In this document: piece by piece, positions 26,383 through 34,624 of the stretch | Layout: each line of letters begins with the position of its first letter | Position numbering within the stretch: the stretch's first letter is position 1 | DNA from: CAWBOV01 sp963790525 | Lineage (GTDB): Bacteria > Actinomycetota > Actinomycetes > Mycobacteriales > Jatrophihabitantaceae | DNA length: 64,000 nt | Assembly (NCBI GenBank): GCA_963790525.1 | Contig: CAWBOV010000004.1 | Coordinates: 558,001-622,000, forward strand | Direction of reading: 5' to 3' | Notes under the pieces: generated by a model | Databases searched by the model: none | Seen by the model: only the letters and a program-made list of their open reading frames with translations | What the model was told of the DNA's origin: nothing | Made by a program: the position numbers and the translations under genes

Positions 26383-27527
26383 CGACGACGATCGCACCGG
26401 CCGACCGGGCCGTGACGGAGCCTCCGGTCGATCAGCGCCGTCTCCGCATCCGCACGATCAGCGGCGACGGGGTGTGGACGTTGCTGGCCTCGGCCGGTGG
26501 CTCGCTCGGGCTGGTGTGGTTGCTGTACGAGCGGATCCTGCCGCTCAGCGGAGTTCTCGGGTTCTGGCTGGTCTGGTACGTCGTGTTCCTGGTGATCTAC
26601 GCGGGGGCCGCGGCACTGCAGTGGCCACGCGCGGTCGTCGTCGACAGGGTCATGACGGTCGTGCTCGCCACCGCGATCGCACTGGTGCTCTTCATCGTGC
26701 TCGATCAGGTGGTGTTCACCACGGTGCGCGGGAGCAAGGCCCTCCGGCACGGCAACTTCTTCACCCAGACCATGGCCTTCGCCGGGCCGCTCAACCCGCT
26801 CAGCTCCGGTGGAATCCTGCACGCGCTGGTCGGATCGCTCGAGCAGCTGGCACTCGCCAGCCTGTTCTCCGTGCCCCTCGGACTGGCCGCCGCGCTCTTC
26901 CTCGTCGAGATCGGGGGACCGCTGGCCCGCCCCGTGCGCACGATCGTCGAGGCCATGACCGCACTGCCCGAGATCGTGGCCGGCTTGTTCGTCTACGCCT
27001 TCGTCATCCTGGCGCTGGGCGTGGGCAAGAGCGGTTTCGCGGCGTCCGTGGCCCTCTCGGTGATGATGATTCCGGTGGTGACCCGCGCGGCCGAGGTCAT
27101 CTTCCGGCTCGTGCCGGGCGGTCTGCGCGATGCGTCCTATGCCCTCGGCGCCAGCCAGGCGCGCACCGTCTGGAACGTCGTCCTGCCGACCGCCCGCTCC
27201 GGGCTCAGTACGGCCGTCATCCTCGCCATGGCCCGCGCCGTGGGCGAGACCTCTCCGGTTCTGCTCACGGCCGGCTTCACGAAGGAGTTCAATGCCAACC
27301 CGTTCTCGGGCCCGCAGACGAGCCTGCCGCTCTACATCTTCAACTACGTCCGGTACCCGCAGCAGACCATGGTCTCGCGCGCGTTCGGGGCGGGTCTGGT
27401 GTTGATGATCATGGTCCTGGTGCTGTTCGCCCTGGCCCGGCTCATCGGTGGCAAGGCGCCGGGCGAGCTGACCCGCCGCCAGCGCCGGGCGATCGCCCGC
27501 AGCGCCCGGCGCGAGGTGCCGCAGTGA
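26379..27527 (+). CDS. pstA: Phosphate ABC transporter permease PstA
   Basis: A 382-residue permease starting at the GTG at 26379, overlapping the pstC stop. It has an N-terminal hydrophobic domain (four helices to about residue 110) longer than in typical PstA, then the PstA core: SLEQLALASLFSVPLGLAAALFLVEIGG, MTALPEIVAGLFVYA and the EAA-type loop VIFRLVPGGLRDASYALGASQARTVWNVVLPTARSGLSTAVILAMARAVGET. Together with PstC it forms the membrane channel energised by PstB. The stop overlaps the GTG of the next binding-protein gene. Confidence 0.9.
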   Translation: MTTTIAPADRAVTEPPVDQRRLRIRTISGDGVWTLLASAGGSLGLVWLLYERILPLSGVLGFWLVWYVVFLVIYAGAAALQWPRAVVVDRVMTVVLATAIALVLFIVLDQVVFTTVRGSKALRHGNFFTQTMAFAGPLNPLSSGGILHALVGSLEQLALASLFSVPLGLAAALFLVEIGGPLARPVRTIVEAMTALPEIVAGLFVYAFVILALGVGKSGFAASVALSVMMIPVVTRAAEVIFRLVPGGLRDASYALGASQARTVWNVVLPTARSGLSTAVILAMARAVGETSPVLLTAGFTKEFNANPFSGPQTSLPLYIFNYVRYPQQTMVSRAFGAGLVLMIMVLVLFALARLIGGKAPGELTRRQRRAIARSARREVPQ

Positions 27528-29200
27528 CGGCGCGCGCGTCCGTGCGGCGACGGATGTGCCGGCTCGCCGCAGTGCTGGGCGCCGTCGCGTACCTCGCGGC
27601 GATGGTGACCCCTGCCCAGGCATCGACGTTCGTCCCGCTGAACGGCGACGGCTCCTCGTGGGCCGAACCGGCGATCGACCAGTGGGGGGAGGACGTGCGC
27701 GGGCGGGGCATCGTCGTGAATTTCAGCGGTGACGGATCGGCGGCCGGGCGGAGCAACTACACGCTGAACCAGGCCGACTTCGCCGCGTCGGACATCCCGT
27801 TCCTGTCGCAGGGCGACCCGTTCGGCGGGAGCCGGGAGAACCCGACGCTGGCGTACTCCTACGTCCCGATCGTCGCCGGGGGTACTGCGTTCATGTACAA
27901 CCTCGTCGTCGGCGGTCGCAAGATCACGAACCTGCGCCTGTCCGGGGACACGCTCACGAAGATCTTCACCGGGCAGATCAAGAACTGGAACGACCCGCGG
28001 ATCGCCCACGACTACGGGGCTCCGCTCCCGAGCCAGCCCATCACGGTCGTCACCCGCTCCGACGGCTCGGGCGCGACGTACCAGTTCACGCGCTGGATGT
28101 CGAAGCAGTACTCATCGCAGTGGAACGCCTTCTGCGCGGCGCACGGCGGCCCGAACCCGTGCGGCCCCACGGAGTTCTACCCCGGGTTCACCGGCTCGCA
28201 GCAGCGCGGCGGATCCGATCAGGTGGCCAACTACATCTCGTCGTCCAGCTACGGCGAGGGCGCGATCGGCTACGACGAGTACGCCTACGCGCTGAACAGC
28301 AACATCCCCGTCGTCAAACTGCTGAACGCGGCCGGCTACTACACCCTCCCGACGGCGTCCAACGTCGCGATCGCGCTGCAGAAGGCCACGATCGACAACA
28401 ACCCGGCGAGTCTGACCTACCTGATCCAGAATCTCGACGCCGTCTACACGAATCCCGACCCGCGGGCGTACCCGTTGTCGAGCTACAGCTATCTGATCGT
28501 CCCGCGGGCCAGCCGGGTGATCAACGGCAGCACCTACCTGGCCCCGCCACGGTTCAACAACGCCAAGGGCGCCACCCTGTCGACGTGGCTGAACTACGTC
28601 CTGTGCGGCGCCCAGCAGAAGGCCGGGAGCCTCGGCTACTCGCCGCTCCCCAAGAACCTCGTCGTCGGCGGGTTCCTGCAGACCGACAACATCCCCGGCC
28701 ACGTCGCCACTCCGAACCTGGCGCAGCTGAACGGGTGTGACAACCCGACCTACCACGACGGCGTCAACTACCTGGTGCGGGACGCTCCGCAGCCGTCGCC
28801 GTGCGACAAGTCGACCGCACCGCTGACCTGTGGCAGCTCGTCGACCGGCTCGACCTCGACCGGAAACGGTGGCGGATCGAACGGTTCGGGAGGCTCTGGC
28901 GCAGGCGGGGGCACCACCGGTGCCGGCGGGTCGACGGGGTCGCAGTCCGGCGGCACGCAGACCCGGTCCGGCACGGCTGCGCCCGCGGCGACCCGCGTCG
29001 ACCCTGACACCGGCCGGGCCGTGACTGTCCAGGGGACCGACGCCGCCGCGGGTGCCGTGTACGCCGAACCGGTTTCGGTGCAGGGTGGCGCCGGCGGCAA
29101 CGGGCTGTTCGGCGTGCTGACGGCGTGTGAGCTGATCGCGGCCGTGTCCATCCCGCCGCTGCTCGGCGGCTGGCTGCGCCGCCGGCGCAAGTCACCATGA
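27524..29200 (+). CDS. pstS: Membrane-anchored phosphate-binding protein (PstS-type)
   Basis: A 558-residue exported protein, GTG start overlapping pstA. The signal peptide ends near PAQA-STFVP. The clear PstS domain shows LNGDGSSWAEPAIDQW, INFSGDGSAAGR-like VVNFSGDGSAAGRSN, ADFAASDIPF, YVPIVAGGTAFMYNL, GDTLTKIFTGQIKNWNDPRI, VVTRSDGSGATYQFTRWM and GAIGYDEYAYAL. After residue about 430 comes a Ser/Gly/Thr-rich linker, then a C-terminal helix (GLFGVLTACELIAAVSIPPLLGG) and basic tail LRRRRKSP. No LPXTG or lipobox is seen, so it is tethered by its C-terminus rather than lipidated. It should deliver phosphate to PstC-PstA. Confidence 0.88.
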   Translation: MTARASVRRRMCRLAAVLGAVAYLAAMVTPAQASTFVPLNGDGSSWAEPAIDQWGEDVRGRGIVVNFSGDGSAAGRSNYTLNQADFAASDIPFLSQGDPFGGSRENPTLAYSYVPIVAGGTAFMYNLVVGGRKITNLRLSGDTLTKIFTGQIKNWNDPRIAHDYGAPLPSQPITVVTRSDGSGATYQFTRWMSKQYSSQWNAFCAAHGGPNPCGPTEFYPGFTGSQQRGGSDQVANYISSSSYGEGAIGYDEYAYALNSNIPVVKLLNAAGYYTLPTASNVAIALQKATIDNNPASLTYLIQNLDAVYTNPDPRAYPLSSYSYLIVPRASRVINGSTYLAPPRFNNAKGATLSTWLNYVLCGAQQKAGSLGYSPLPKNLVVGGFLQTDNIPGHVATPNLAQLNGCDNPTYHDGVNYLVRDAPQPSPCDKSTAPLTCGSSSTGSTSTGNGGGSNGSGGSGAGGGTTGAGGSTGSQSGGTQTRSGTAAPAATRVDPDTGRAVTVQGTDAAAGAVYAEPVSVQGGAGGNGLFGVLTACELIAAVSIPPLLGGWLRRRRKSP

Positions 29201-30090
29201 CGACGGTGACGGAGCTCGCCCCGCCGGATGCCGAGCTGACCGAGCCGGCGCCGGTCCGGCCTCCCGCGGCGCCGCGAATCAGCCCGGGGCGGGCCCGCGT
29301 GTGCGCCGCCAGCGGGCTCGCCGCCGTGCTCGTGCTGGGATTCGTGGCGTACCTGTTCGGCCTGTCGAGCCTGTCCGAATCACGCTTCCAGAACACCAGT
29401 TACAAATCGTTCACGCGCTCGCTCGGACAGGCCGTCGCGCCGGTCGGACCGACCGCGGTCGGAAAGCCGGTAGCGGTGATCGACATCCCGGCGATCGGCC
29501 TGCATCACGTCGTCGTCGTCGAGGGCACCGACGCCCGCCGGCTCACCCAGGGCCCGGGTCATCGGCGGGACACGCCGCTCCCCGGGCAGGCAGGAGTGTC
29601 GGTGATCTACGGCCGGCGGGCACTGTTCGGCGCGCCCTTCGCCCGGCTGCTGAGCCTGAACCAGGGCGACCGCATCACGGTGACGACCGGGCAGGGAGTG
29701 TCCACCTACGTCGTCTCCTCCTTCGGCAACGGCGCCCATCCGCCGCCGGCCAACTCCGCCAACCGCCTGGTGCTCGTGACCGCCGACTCGGCATGGCAGC
29801 CGCACTCGACGGTCTCGGTGAGCGCGGACCTGACCGGGCAGCCGCAGCCCAGTGCCGGCGTGGTGCCCGGCATCGGTCCCGACGAGCGGGCGATGGCTGG
29901 CGCGACCGGGGAGTCACTGGTCGCGCTGCTGCTCTGGTCCCAGGCGCTGCTGCTGCTGGCCGTCGTAGGGACGCTCGGCGCCCACTACTGGTCTCCGGCG
30001 CCCGCCTACCTCTGCATCAGCCCGGTCGTGGCGGCCGTCGTCTGGAGCATCTACGAGAACGCCGCAACCCTCCTGCCCAACGTGTTCTGA
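29197..30090 (+). CDS. Sortase-fold membrane protein lacking catalytic His and Cys (pseudo-sortase)
   Basis: 297 residues, ATG overlapping the previous stop (ATGA). An N-terminal membrane helix (about 36-57) is followed by a sortase-like domain: VAVIDIPAIGLHHVVVVEGTD, LTQGPGHRRDTPLPGQAG, FGAPFARLLSLNQGDRITV and RLVLVTADS, and then two C-terminal helices (about 231-250 and 260-285). In active sortases the segment after PGQ-GN reads GHR and the later strand ends TLVTC. Here the first is VIYGRR (Arg140 for His) and the second LVTADS (Ala196 for Cys), so transpeptidase activity is not expected. Within the pst operon, between a binding protein and PstB, it may be a structural or assembly factor for the anchored binding proteins (inference). 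Confidence 0.75.
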   Translation: MTTVTELAPPDAELTEPAPVRPPAAPRISPGRARVCAASGLAAVLVLGFVAYLFGLSSLSESRFQNTSYKSFTRSLGQAVAPVGPTAVGKPVAVIDIPAIGLHHVVVVEGTDARRLTQGPGHRRDTPLPGQAGVSVIYGRRALFGAPFARLLSLNQGDRITVTTGQGVSTYVVSSFGNGAHPPPANSANRLVLVTADSAWQPHSTVSVSADLTGQPQPSAGVVPGIGPDERAMAGATGESLVALLLWSQALLLLAVVGTLGAHYWSPAPAYLCISPVVAAVVWSIYENAATLLPNVF

Positions 30091-30104
30091 TCGGAGCCCG
30101 CACC

Positions 30105-30944
30105 ATGACCCATTCCCTGGACCTCGACTTCCTGAGCCGGCAGTTCGGCGCTCCGGAGGACGGCGCGCCACCCCGCCTGTCGGGTCTGGCGACGAACGAC
30201 GTGTCCGCCTGGTTCGGTGCGCGCAAGGTGCTGGAGCGGGTGACGCTGGAGATGCCGGCCGGCGAGGTGACGGCGCTCATCGGGCCCTCCGGGTGCGGCA
30301 AGTCGACGTTCCTGCGGGTGCTCAACCGCATGCACGAGATGGTCCGGGGAGCAGCGCTGGGCGGGGAGGTCCTGCTCGGCGGCGAGGACATCTACGCCGC
30401 CCATCGCCGCCCGGCCGATGTCCGCAAACGGATCGGCATGGTCTTCCAGAAGCCGAACCCGTTCCCGGCGATGACCATCTTCGACAACGTGGCCAGTGGA
30501 TTGAAGCTCGCCGGTATCCGCGTCGACGACAAGGCACAGGTGGTGGAGACGAGCCTGCGTCGGGCGGGCCTCTGGGACGAGGTGCGCACCCGGTTGAAGT
30601 CCCCGGGCGGGGCGCTGTCGGGTGGCCAGCAACAGCGCCTGTGCATCGCCCGGTCACTGGCGGTCGCCCCCGAGGTGTTGCTCATGGACGAGCCGTGCTC
30701 GGCCCTGGACCCGACGTCGACGCGCCGGGTGGAGGAGACGATCTCCGAACTGCGCGGGCAGGTCACCATCGTCATCGTCACGCACAACATGCAGCAGGCC
30801 GCACGGGTCTCGACGAAGTGCGCCTTCTTCCTCGCCAGCCACGACACCCCCGGACGGGTCGTGGAGTCGGGCGACACGTCGCGCCTGTTCGGCGACCCGC
30901 AGGACCCGCGGACCGCGGACTACGTGCACGGCAGATTCGGCTAG
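30105..30944 (+). CDS. pstB: Phosphate ABC transporter ATP-binding protein PstB
   Basis: A 279-residue ABC ATPase with Walker A GPSGCGKST, Q-loop MVFQKPNPFPAMTIFDNVASGLKL (the KPNPFP stretch is typical of PstB), signature LSGGQQQRLCIARSLA, Walker B VLLMDEPCSALDP and the switch His in VTHNMQQAARVS. About 30 residues precede the conserved domain. It energises PstC-PstA. The ATG at 30105 lies 14 bases after the pseudo-sortase stop. Its stop shares CTAG with the convergent ParA-type gene. No phoU or phoR/phoP gene follows, unlike many pst operons. Confidence 0.93.
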   Translation: MTHSLDLDFLSRQFGAPEDGAPPRLSGLATNDVSAWFGARKVLERVTLEMPAGEVTALIGPSGCGKSTFLRVLNRMHEMVRGAALGGEVLLGGEDIYAAHRRPADVRKRIGMVFQKPNPFPAMTIFDNVASGLKLAGIRVDDKAQVVETSLRRAGLWDEVRTRLKSPGGALSGGQQQRLCIARSLAVAPEVLLMDEPCSALDPTSTRRVEETISELRGQVTIVIVTHNMQQAARVSTKCAFFLASHDTPGRVVESGDTSRLFGDPQDPRTADYVHGRFG

Positions 30945-31699
30945 CCGCGCGTCCCGTTCCCGAGCGGTGCCACGGTCTCGTCCCACAGCTGCCGGTACCG
31001 GGCGGAGATCGAGCTCCGCGGCGCGAAGTGGACGACGGGCTCGCGGCGTACGGCCATCTGCTCGACGATCGACAGGGCCGGGATGTACGCGTGTGCGATG
31101 TCGTCGCTCTCGCGGGGGAGCGTCTCGACCAGGTCGCGATGCAGATGCTTGCGCCGGTCGACGATCGAGAAGAACCCCGTGATCGCCGGTCGCGGCCCGG
31201 GCTGGTCGTCGACGAAGTCGTGCAGTTGCTGCAGGGTGCGCAGCGACAGCGGTGTCGGGATCAGGGGGACGAGGACGAGGTCTGCGGCGCGGAGCACGCT
31301 CTCCGAGAGCAGGGACATGCTCGGTGGACAGTCCAGGTACACGTCGTCGTAGTCGCGACGCAGCGGGCGCAGCAGCCGGGCGAGGTGCCGGGTGGGCTTG
31401 TTCTCGCCGTCGAGCAGCACGTCGAGATGGCGGTAGGTGAAGTCCGCCGGCACGAGATCGAGCCGATCGAAGTCGCTGGCCTTGATCGCGGTGTCCAGGG
31501 CGCGGCGGCCGCGGATGAGCGCCTCACCGCCGCCCTTGACCCGCGGGCGCACGCGCAGGATGTACGTCGCCGCTCCCTGCGCGTCGAGGTCCCACAGCAG
31601 TGTGCGGCGCCCCTGTCGAGCGGACAGGTAGGCCAGGTTGACGGCGCTGGAGGTCTTCCCGACCCCGCCCTTGATGTTGTAGAGCGCGATGACCCTCAC
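30941..31699 (-). CDS. ParA/Soj-type P-loop ATPase (orphan)
   Basis: 252 residues of the ParA/MinD deviant Walker ATPase family: Walker A with signature Lys in YNIKGGVGKTSSAVNLAY, DLDAQGAATYIL, YDDVYLDCPPSMSLLSESVLRAADLVLVPLIPTPLS and the C-terminal FFSIVDRRKHLHR region. These proteins position cargo by ATP-dependent surface patterning. No ParB-type or centromere-like partner is adjacent, so it is an orphan. It overlaps the CHAD protein gene upstream (ATGA at 31696-31699), which suggests the pair acts together; CHAD proteins bind polyphosphate and have been associated with polyphosphate granules, so granule positioning is a conceivable role (inference). Confidence 0.82.
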   Translation of the reverse strand: MRVIALYNIKGGVGKTSSAVNLAYLSARQGRRTLLWDLDAQGAATYILRVRPRVKGGGEALIRGRRALDTAIKASDFDRLDLVPADFTYRHLDVLLDGENKPTRHLARLLRPLRRDYDDVYLDCPPSMSLLSESVLRAADLVLVPLIPTPLSLRTLQQLHDFVDDQPGPRPAITGFFSIVDRRKHLHRDLVETLPRESDDIAHAYIPALSIVEQMAVRREPVVHFAPRSSISARYRQLWDETVAPLGNGTRG

Positions 31700-33210
31700 G
31701 GCGCGGTGGGCGTCAGCGCCCGCACCTGCGCGTAGGTGGCCGGAGCGCAGAATCGTCCCAGCTGCTTCGCCAGGTCGCGCCTGGCCGCTGCGTCCCGCCG
31801 GGCGTTGCGGTCCCGCAGCGCTCCCATCGCCAGGACGGTGTCCACCGGTGTGCCGCGCTGGGTCAGCGTCGCGGCGATCTCGGCCAGGTCCCGCCGCTGC
31901 ACGTCGCTGTCCTGGATGTCCCCGAGACAGTCCTGCAACTTCTTCAGCCGGGTCAGTACCCCGCGGTACGGCGCGGGGAGGTACACCGATTCATAGCTTT
32001 GGACGACGTAGCGCATGCGCTTGCAACGCTTGCGGAGCCGGTGCAGGTGGTCCGCCGGGGTGTCGTCCCCGATGCCCTTCGCCGCCTTGCGGATCCGCCG
32101 GTACGCGCTCAGTGCGAGCGCGCCGGCCTCCTCGCGGGTGGACGGTCCGCCTGCCTCAGTGGCGGTGAGCCCGTCCAGCGCACGCCGCCAGTCGCCGCCC
32201 AGGCGCTCGCCCCGATCCGAGCGGAGCCCGGCCCGGACCCGCCGCATGCCCTGGCGCCGGCGGGCGAGGAGATGGTCGCGCAGCGCGTCCAGGCCGTCGA
32301 GGCCGCGGACGTCGACGGCTCCCGAACCGGCCAGTTCCAGCAGGTACACGTCGAGATCACGCACGGGTGTCGTGAGCCGTCCCAGCCAGGCAAACTCGGC
32401 GTCGAAGCCCGCCGCGGGGGAGCCCGCGACCCGATCGCCGGACATCCTGAGCAGCGACCTGGTTGCTCGCACCGCCGTTCGGAACTCGTGCAGGTACTCG
32501 GTATCGACGTCGTCCAGGACACCGGCACGGACGGCGTCGAGGACATCCACCCATCCGCGAAGCACCACCGCCAGGGACTCGAGAGCGGGTCTGTCGGGAT
32601 CCAGGCGTGGCACGGTGACGCCCGGCTCTCCCGGAGTGTGCCCGGCCGCGGTCATCGCGATCGTCGCGGGAGCCACCACCGGATCGATCGGGGTCAGCGC
32701 GTCGGTCAGCAGGCGGACGCACCGCTGAGCGTCGCGCTCGTATCCACGCAGCGGGCTCATCAGCACGCGCAGCGGGAGCGGGCGGCGTTCGCCGGCGACC
32801 AGCGTCTGCTGATCGATCCGCATCCGCACGCGGACCTTCTCCGCGTCGTCGAGCAGCTGCACCGGAATCGACAGCACGTCCACATCTGCCAGTGCGAGCA
32901 GCGCGCGGACGCCGACGGCGGGTGCGATCCGATCACGCACGGCCGACGGCGGGAGTTCGTCGAGGCGTTTCGGCCACCTCTGCACGCGCGCCGGCGCCGC
33001 GATGCTCTCCGCCCGCGGTGCCGACAGGATCAGCTCCCGATGTGGACCGGAGCGGCTGTCGCTCAACGTCATACCCGCGCGATGCAGGCGCCAATCAGCG
33101 GTGTCGAGATAGGACCATCGCGCTCGTGTCGGGGGCTCGGCCCGGACGTGGAACTGCGTCGACAGGGCTGCGAAGACCTTGTCGGGATCATCGGGCGACG
33201 CGAGCACCAT
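31696..33210 (-). CDS. CHAD-domain protein with degenerate CYTH-like N-terminus
   Basis: About 504 residues from the ATG at 33210. The N-terminal part (SYLDTADWRLHRAGMTLSDSRSG, LLALADVDVLSIPVQLLDDAEKVRVRMRID) resembles a CYTH triphosphate-tunnel domain but lacks the starting ExExK motif, so phosphatase or cyclase activity is doubtful. The C-terminal half is a CHAD domain with paired basic/His helices: YLHEFRTAVRATRSLLRMS, RDLDVYLLEL, DHLHRLRKRCKRMRYVVQSYESVY and LKKLQDCLGDIQDSDVQ. CHAD domains bind inorganic polyphosphate. The frame is open to 33318 and the start is uncertain: no ribosome site fits well. It is coupled to the ParA-type gene and convergent with the pst operon. Confidence 0.8.
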   Translation of the reverse strand: MVLASPDDPDKVFAALSTQFHVRAEPPTRARWSYLDTADWRLHRAGMTLSDSRSGPHRELILSAPRAESIAAPARVQRWPKRLDELPPSAVRDRIAPAVGVRALLALADVDVLSIPVQLLDDAEKVRVRMRIDQQTLVAGERRPLPLRVLMSPLRGYERDAQRCVRLLTDALTPIDPVVAPATIAMTAAGHTPGEPGVTVPRLDPDRPALESLAVVLRGWVDVLDAVRAGVLDDVDTEYLHEFRTAVRATRSLLRMSGDRVAGSPAAGFDAEFAWLGRLTTPVRDLDVYLLELAGSGAVDVRGLDGLDALRDHLLARRRQGMRRVRAGLRSDRGERLGGDWRRALDGLTATEAGGPSTREEAGALALSAYRRIRKAAKGIGDDTPADHLHRLRKRCKRMRYVVQSYESVYLPAPYRGVLTRLKKLQDCLGDIQDSDVQRRDLAEIAATLTQRGTPVDTVLAMGALRDRNARRDAAARRDLAKQLGRFCAPATYAQVRALTPTAP

Positions 33211-33403
33211 CTCGTGCCGGGGGCACCGAGCTGCCTCCTCAGCAATGCATGCAAGAAACGAGAAGCGTACAGCGCAGCCCGCCCTGGTGCCTGAAGCGAA
33301 CCGTCGGGCCCGGCCCACTGCGCGAGAAATCGTCCATGGTGGTTTACGTAGTTAATCTCTAGTATCTGTGCACGGTCACGTCACCGCTGCCGAAGGAGCC
33401 TCG

Positions 33404-33724
33404 ATGCATCGCGTGCTGTTCGCCATCCACCGCAAACCGGAACTGAGCTACGAGCAGTTCCTCGCGCACTACCGCGACGTCCACCTGCCGATCGCGGGGC
33501 GACTGCCCAATCTGCGCCGGTACGAGATCTTCCCGGTCGAGCCCGGACCGGACACGGCCGCGGACGCCCCGGACGCCTTCGCGCTCATGGTGTTCGACTC
33601 GGCCGAGGAGTTCGAACGGCTGCTGACCACGCCCGAGATGGCCGAGGCGGTCGCCGACAACGCGACCTTCATCGGCCGTTTCGAGGCGTACACGGTCGAC
33701 CATCTCCCCGTGGTCACGGATTGA
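33404..33724 (+). CDS. EthD-family protein
   Basis: 106 residues; the ATG at 33404 follows AAGGAG. MHRVLFAIHRKPELSYEQFLAHYRDVHLPIAGRLPNLRRYEIFPV is the standard EthD dimeric alpha+beta barrel pattern (first strand, helix with HYRDVHLP, second strand), with the usual C-terminal FDSAEEFERLLTTPEMAEAVADNATFI. EthD-like proteins are small homodimers found near oxidoreductases and ring-degrading enzymes; enzymatic function is generally unproved. Ten bases separate it from the SDR gene on the same strand, so the two form an operon and may act on the same compound. Confidence 0.83.
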   Translation: MHRVLFAIHRKPELSYEQFLAHYRDVHLPIAGRLPNLRRYEIFPVEPGPDTAADAPDAFALMVFDSAEEFERLLTTPEMAEAVADNATFIGRFEAYTVDHLPVVTD

Positions 33725-33734
33725 CAGGCCGACG

Positions 33735-34553
33735 ATGACGGAGACCGGTGTGACCATGACGGAGGGCGGGGGCCGCTTCCACGGCAAGGTCGTCATGGTG
33801 ACGGGGGCGGCGAACGGCCTCGGCCGGGCGACGGCGCTGCGGCTCGCGCGCGAGGGGGCCCGGCTCGCCCTCGTCGACGTGGACGCCCAGGGGCTGGAGG
33901 CCACGCGGGTGGCCGTGGCCGCGGCGGCACCGGCCGCCGAGGCGGCCCTGATCGTCGCGGACGTCTCGGTCGAGGACGCCGTGCGGGGCTACGTGGAGCA
34001 GACGGTGCGGCAGTTCGGCCGGGTCGACGGCCTCTACAACAACGCCGGCATCGAGGGCAAGCAGGACACCATCGAGGCCTACGACAGCGCCATGTTCGAC
34101 AAGGTCCTGGATGTCAACCTCAAGGGCGTCCTGTACGGGATGAAGCACACGCTGCCGCACCTGAGGGCGCAGGGATCCGGCGCGGTCGTCAACGCCGCGT
34201 CCGTCGGCGGGATCCGCGCCGTTCCGAACCTGGTGGCTTACGTGGCGGCCAAGCACGCGGTGGCCGGGATGACCAAGCAGGCGGCGCTCGAGTACGGCCA
34301 GCACGGCGTCTCTGTCAACGCGGTAGCTCCCGGTGCGATCATGACCGACATGGTCCGGGGATCGCTGATCCAGATCGCCGGCGAAGACGGGTGGCAGGAG
34401 GCGGGGGCCGCGTTCGTCAGCGTCAACCCGATGCGGCGCTTCGGCGAACCCGACGAGGTCGCGGCCCTGGTCGCCTTCCTCCTGTCCGGCGAGGCACCCT
34501 TCCTGAACGGCGCAGTGATAGCCATCGACGGCGGGCAGTCACAGGCCTACTGA
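33735..34553 (+). CDS. Short-chain dehydrogenase/reductase
   Basis: 272 residues of the classical SDR family: cofactor site VTGAANGLGRATA, acidic residue after strand two (ALVDVDAQG, favouring NAD), NNAGIEG, the active-site Ser in VVNAASVGGI, YVAAKHAV (YxxxK) and the C-terminal substrate loop ending AIDGGQSQAY. It oxidises or reduces an alcohol/ketone whose identity cannot be read. The first ATG at 33735 is followed by a second at 33756; either is possible. Together with the EthD gene it forms a two-gene operon. Confidence 0.9.
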   Translation: MTETGVTMTEGGGRFHGKVVMVTGAANGLGRATALRLAREGARLALVDVDAQGLEATRVAVAAAAPAAEAALIVADVSVEDAVRGYVEQTVRQFGRVDGLYNNAGIEGKQDTIEAYDSAMFDKVLDVNLKGVLYGMKHTLPHLRAQGSGAVVNAASVGGIRAVPNLVAYVAAKHAVAGMTKQAALEYGQHGVSVNAVAPGAIMTDMVRGSLIQIAGEDGWQEAGAAFVSVNPMRRFGEPDEVAALVAFLLSGEAPFLNGAVIAIDGGQSQAY

Positions 34554-34624
34554 GCAGACGTGCGGGTGAGCTCGCAGCCCTCGACGCGTCAGCGACAGCC
34601 GCGCCACCCTGCTTCGGCGTCCGG

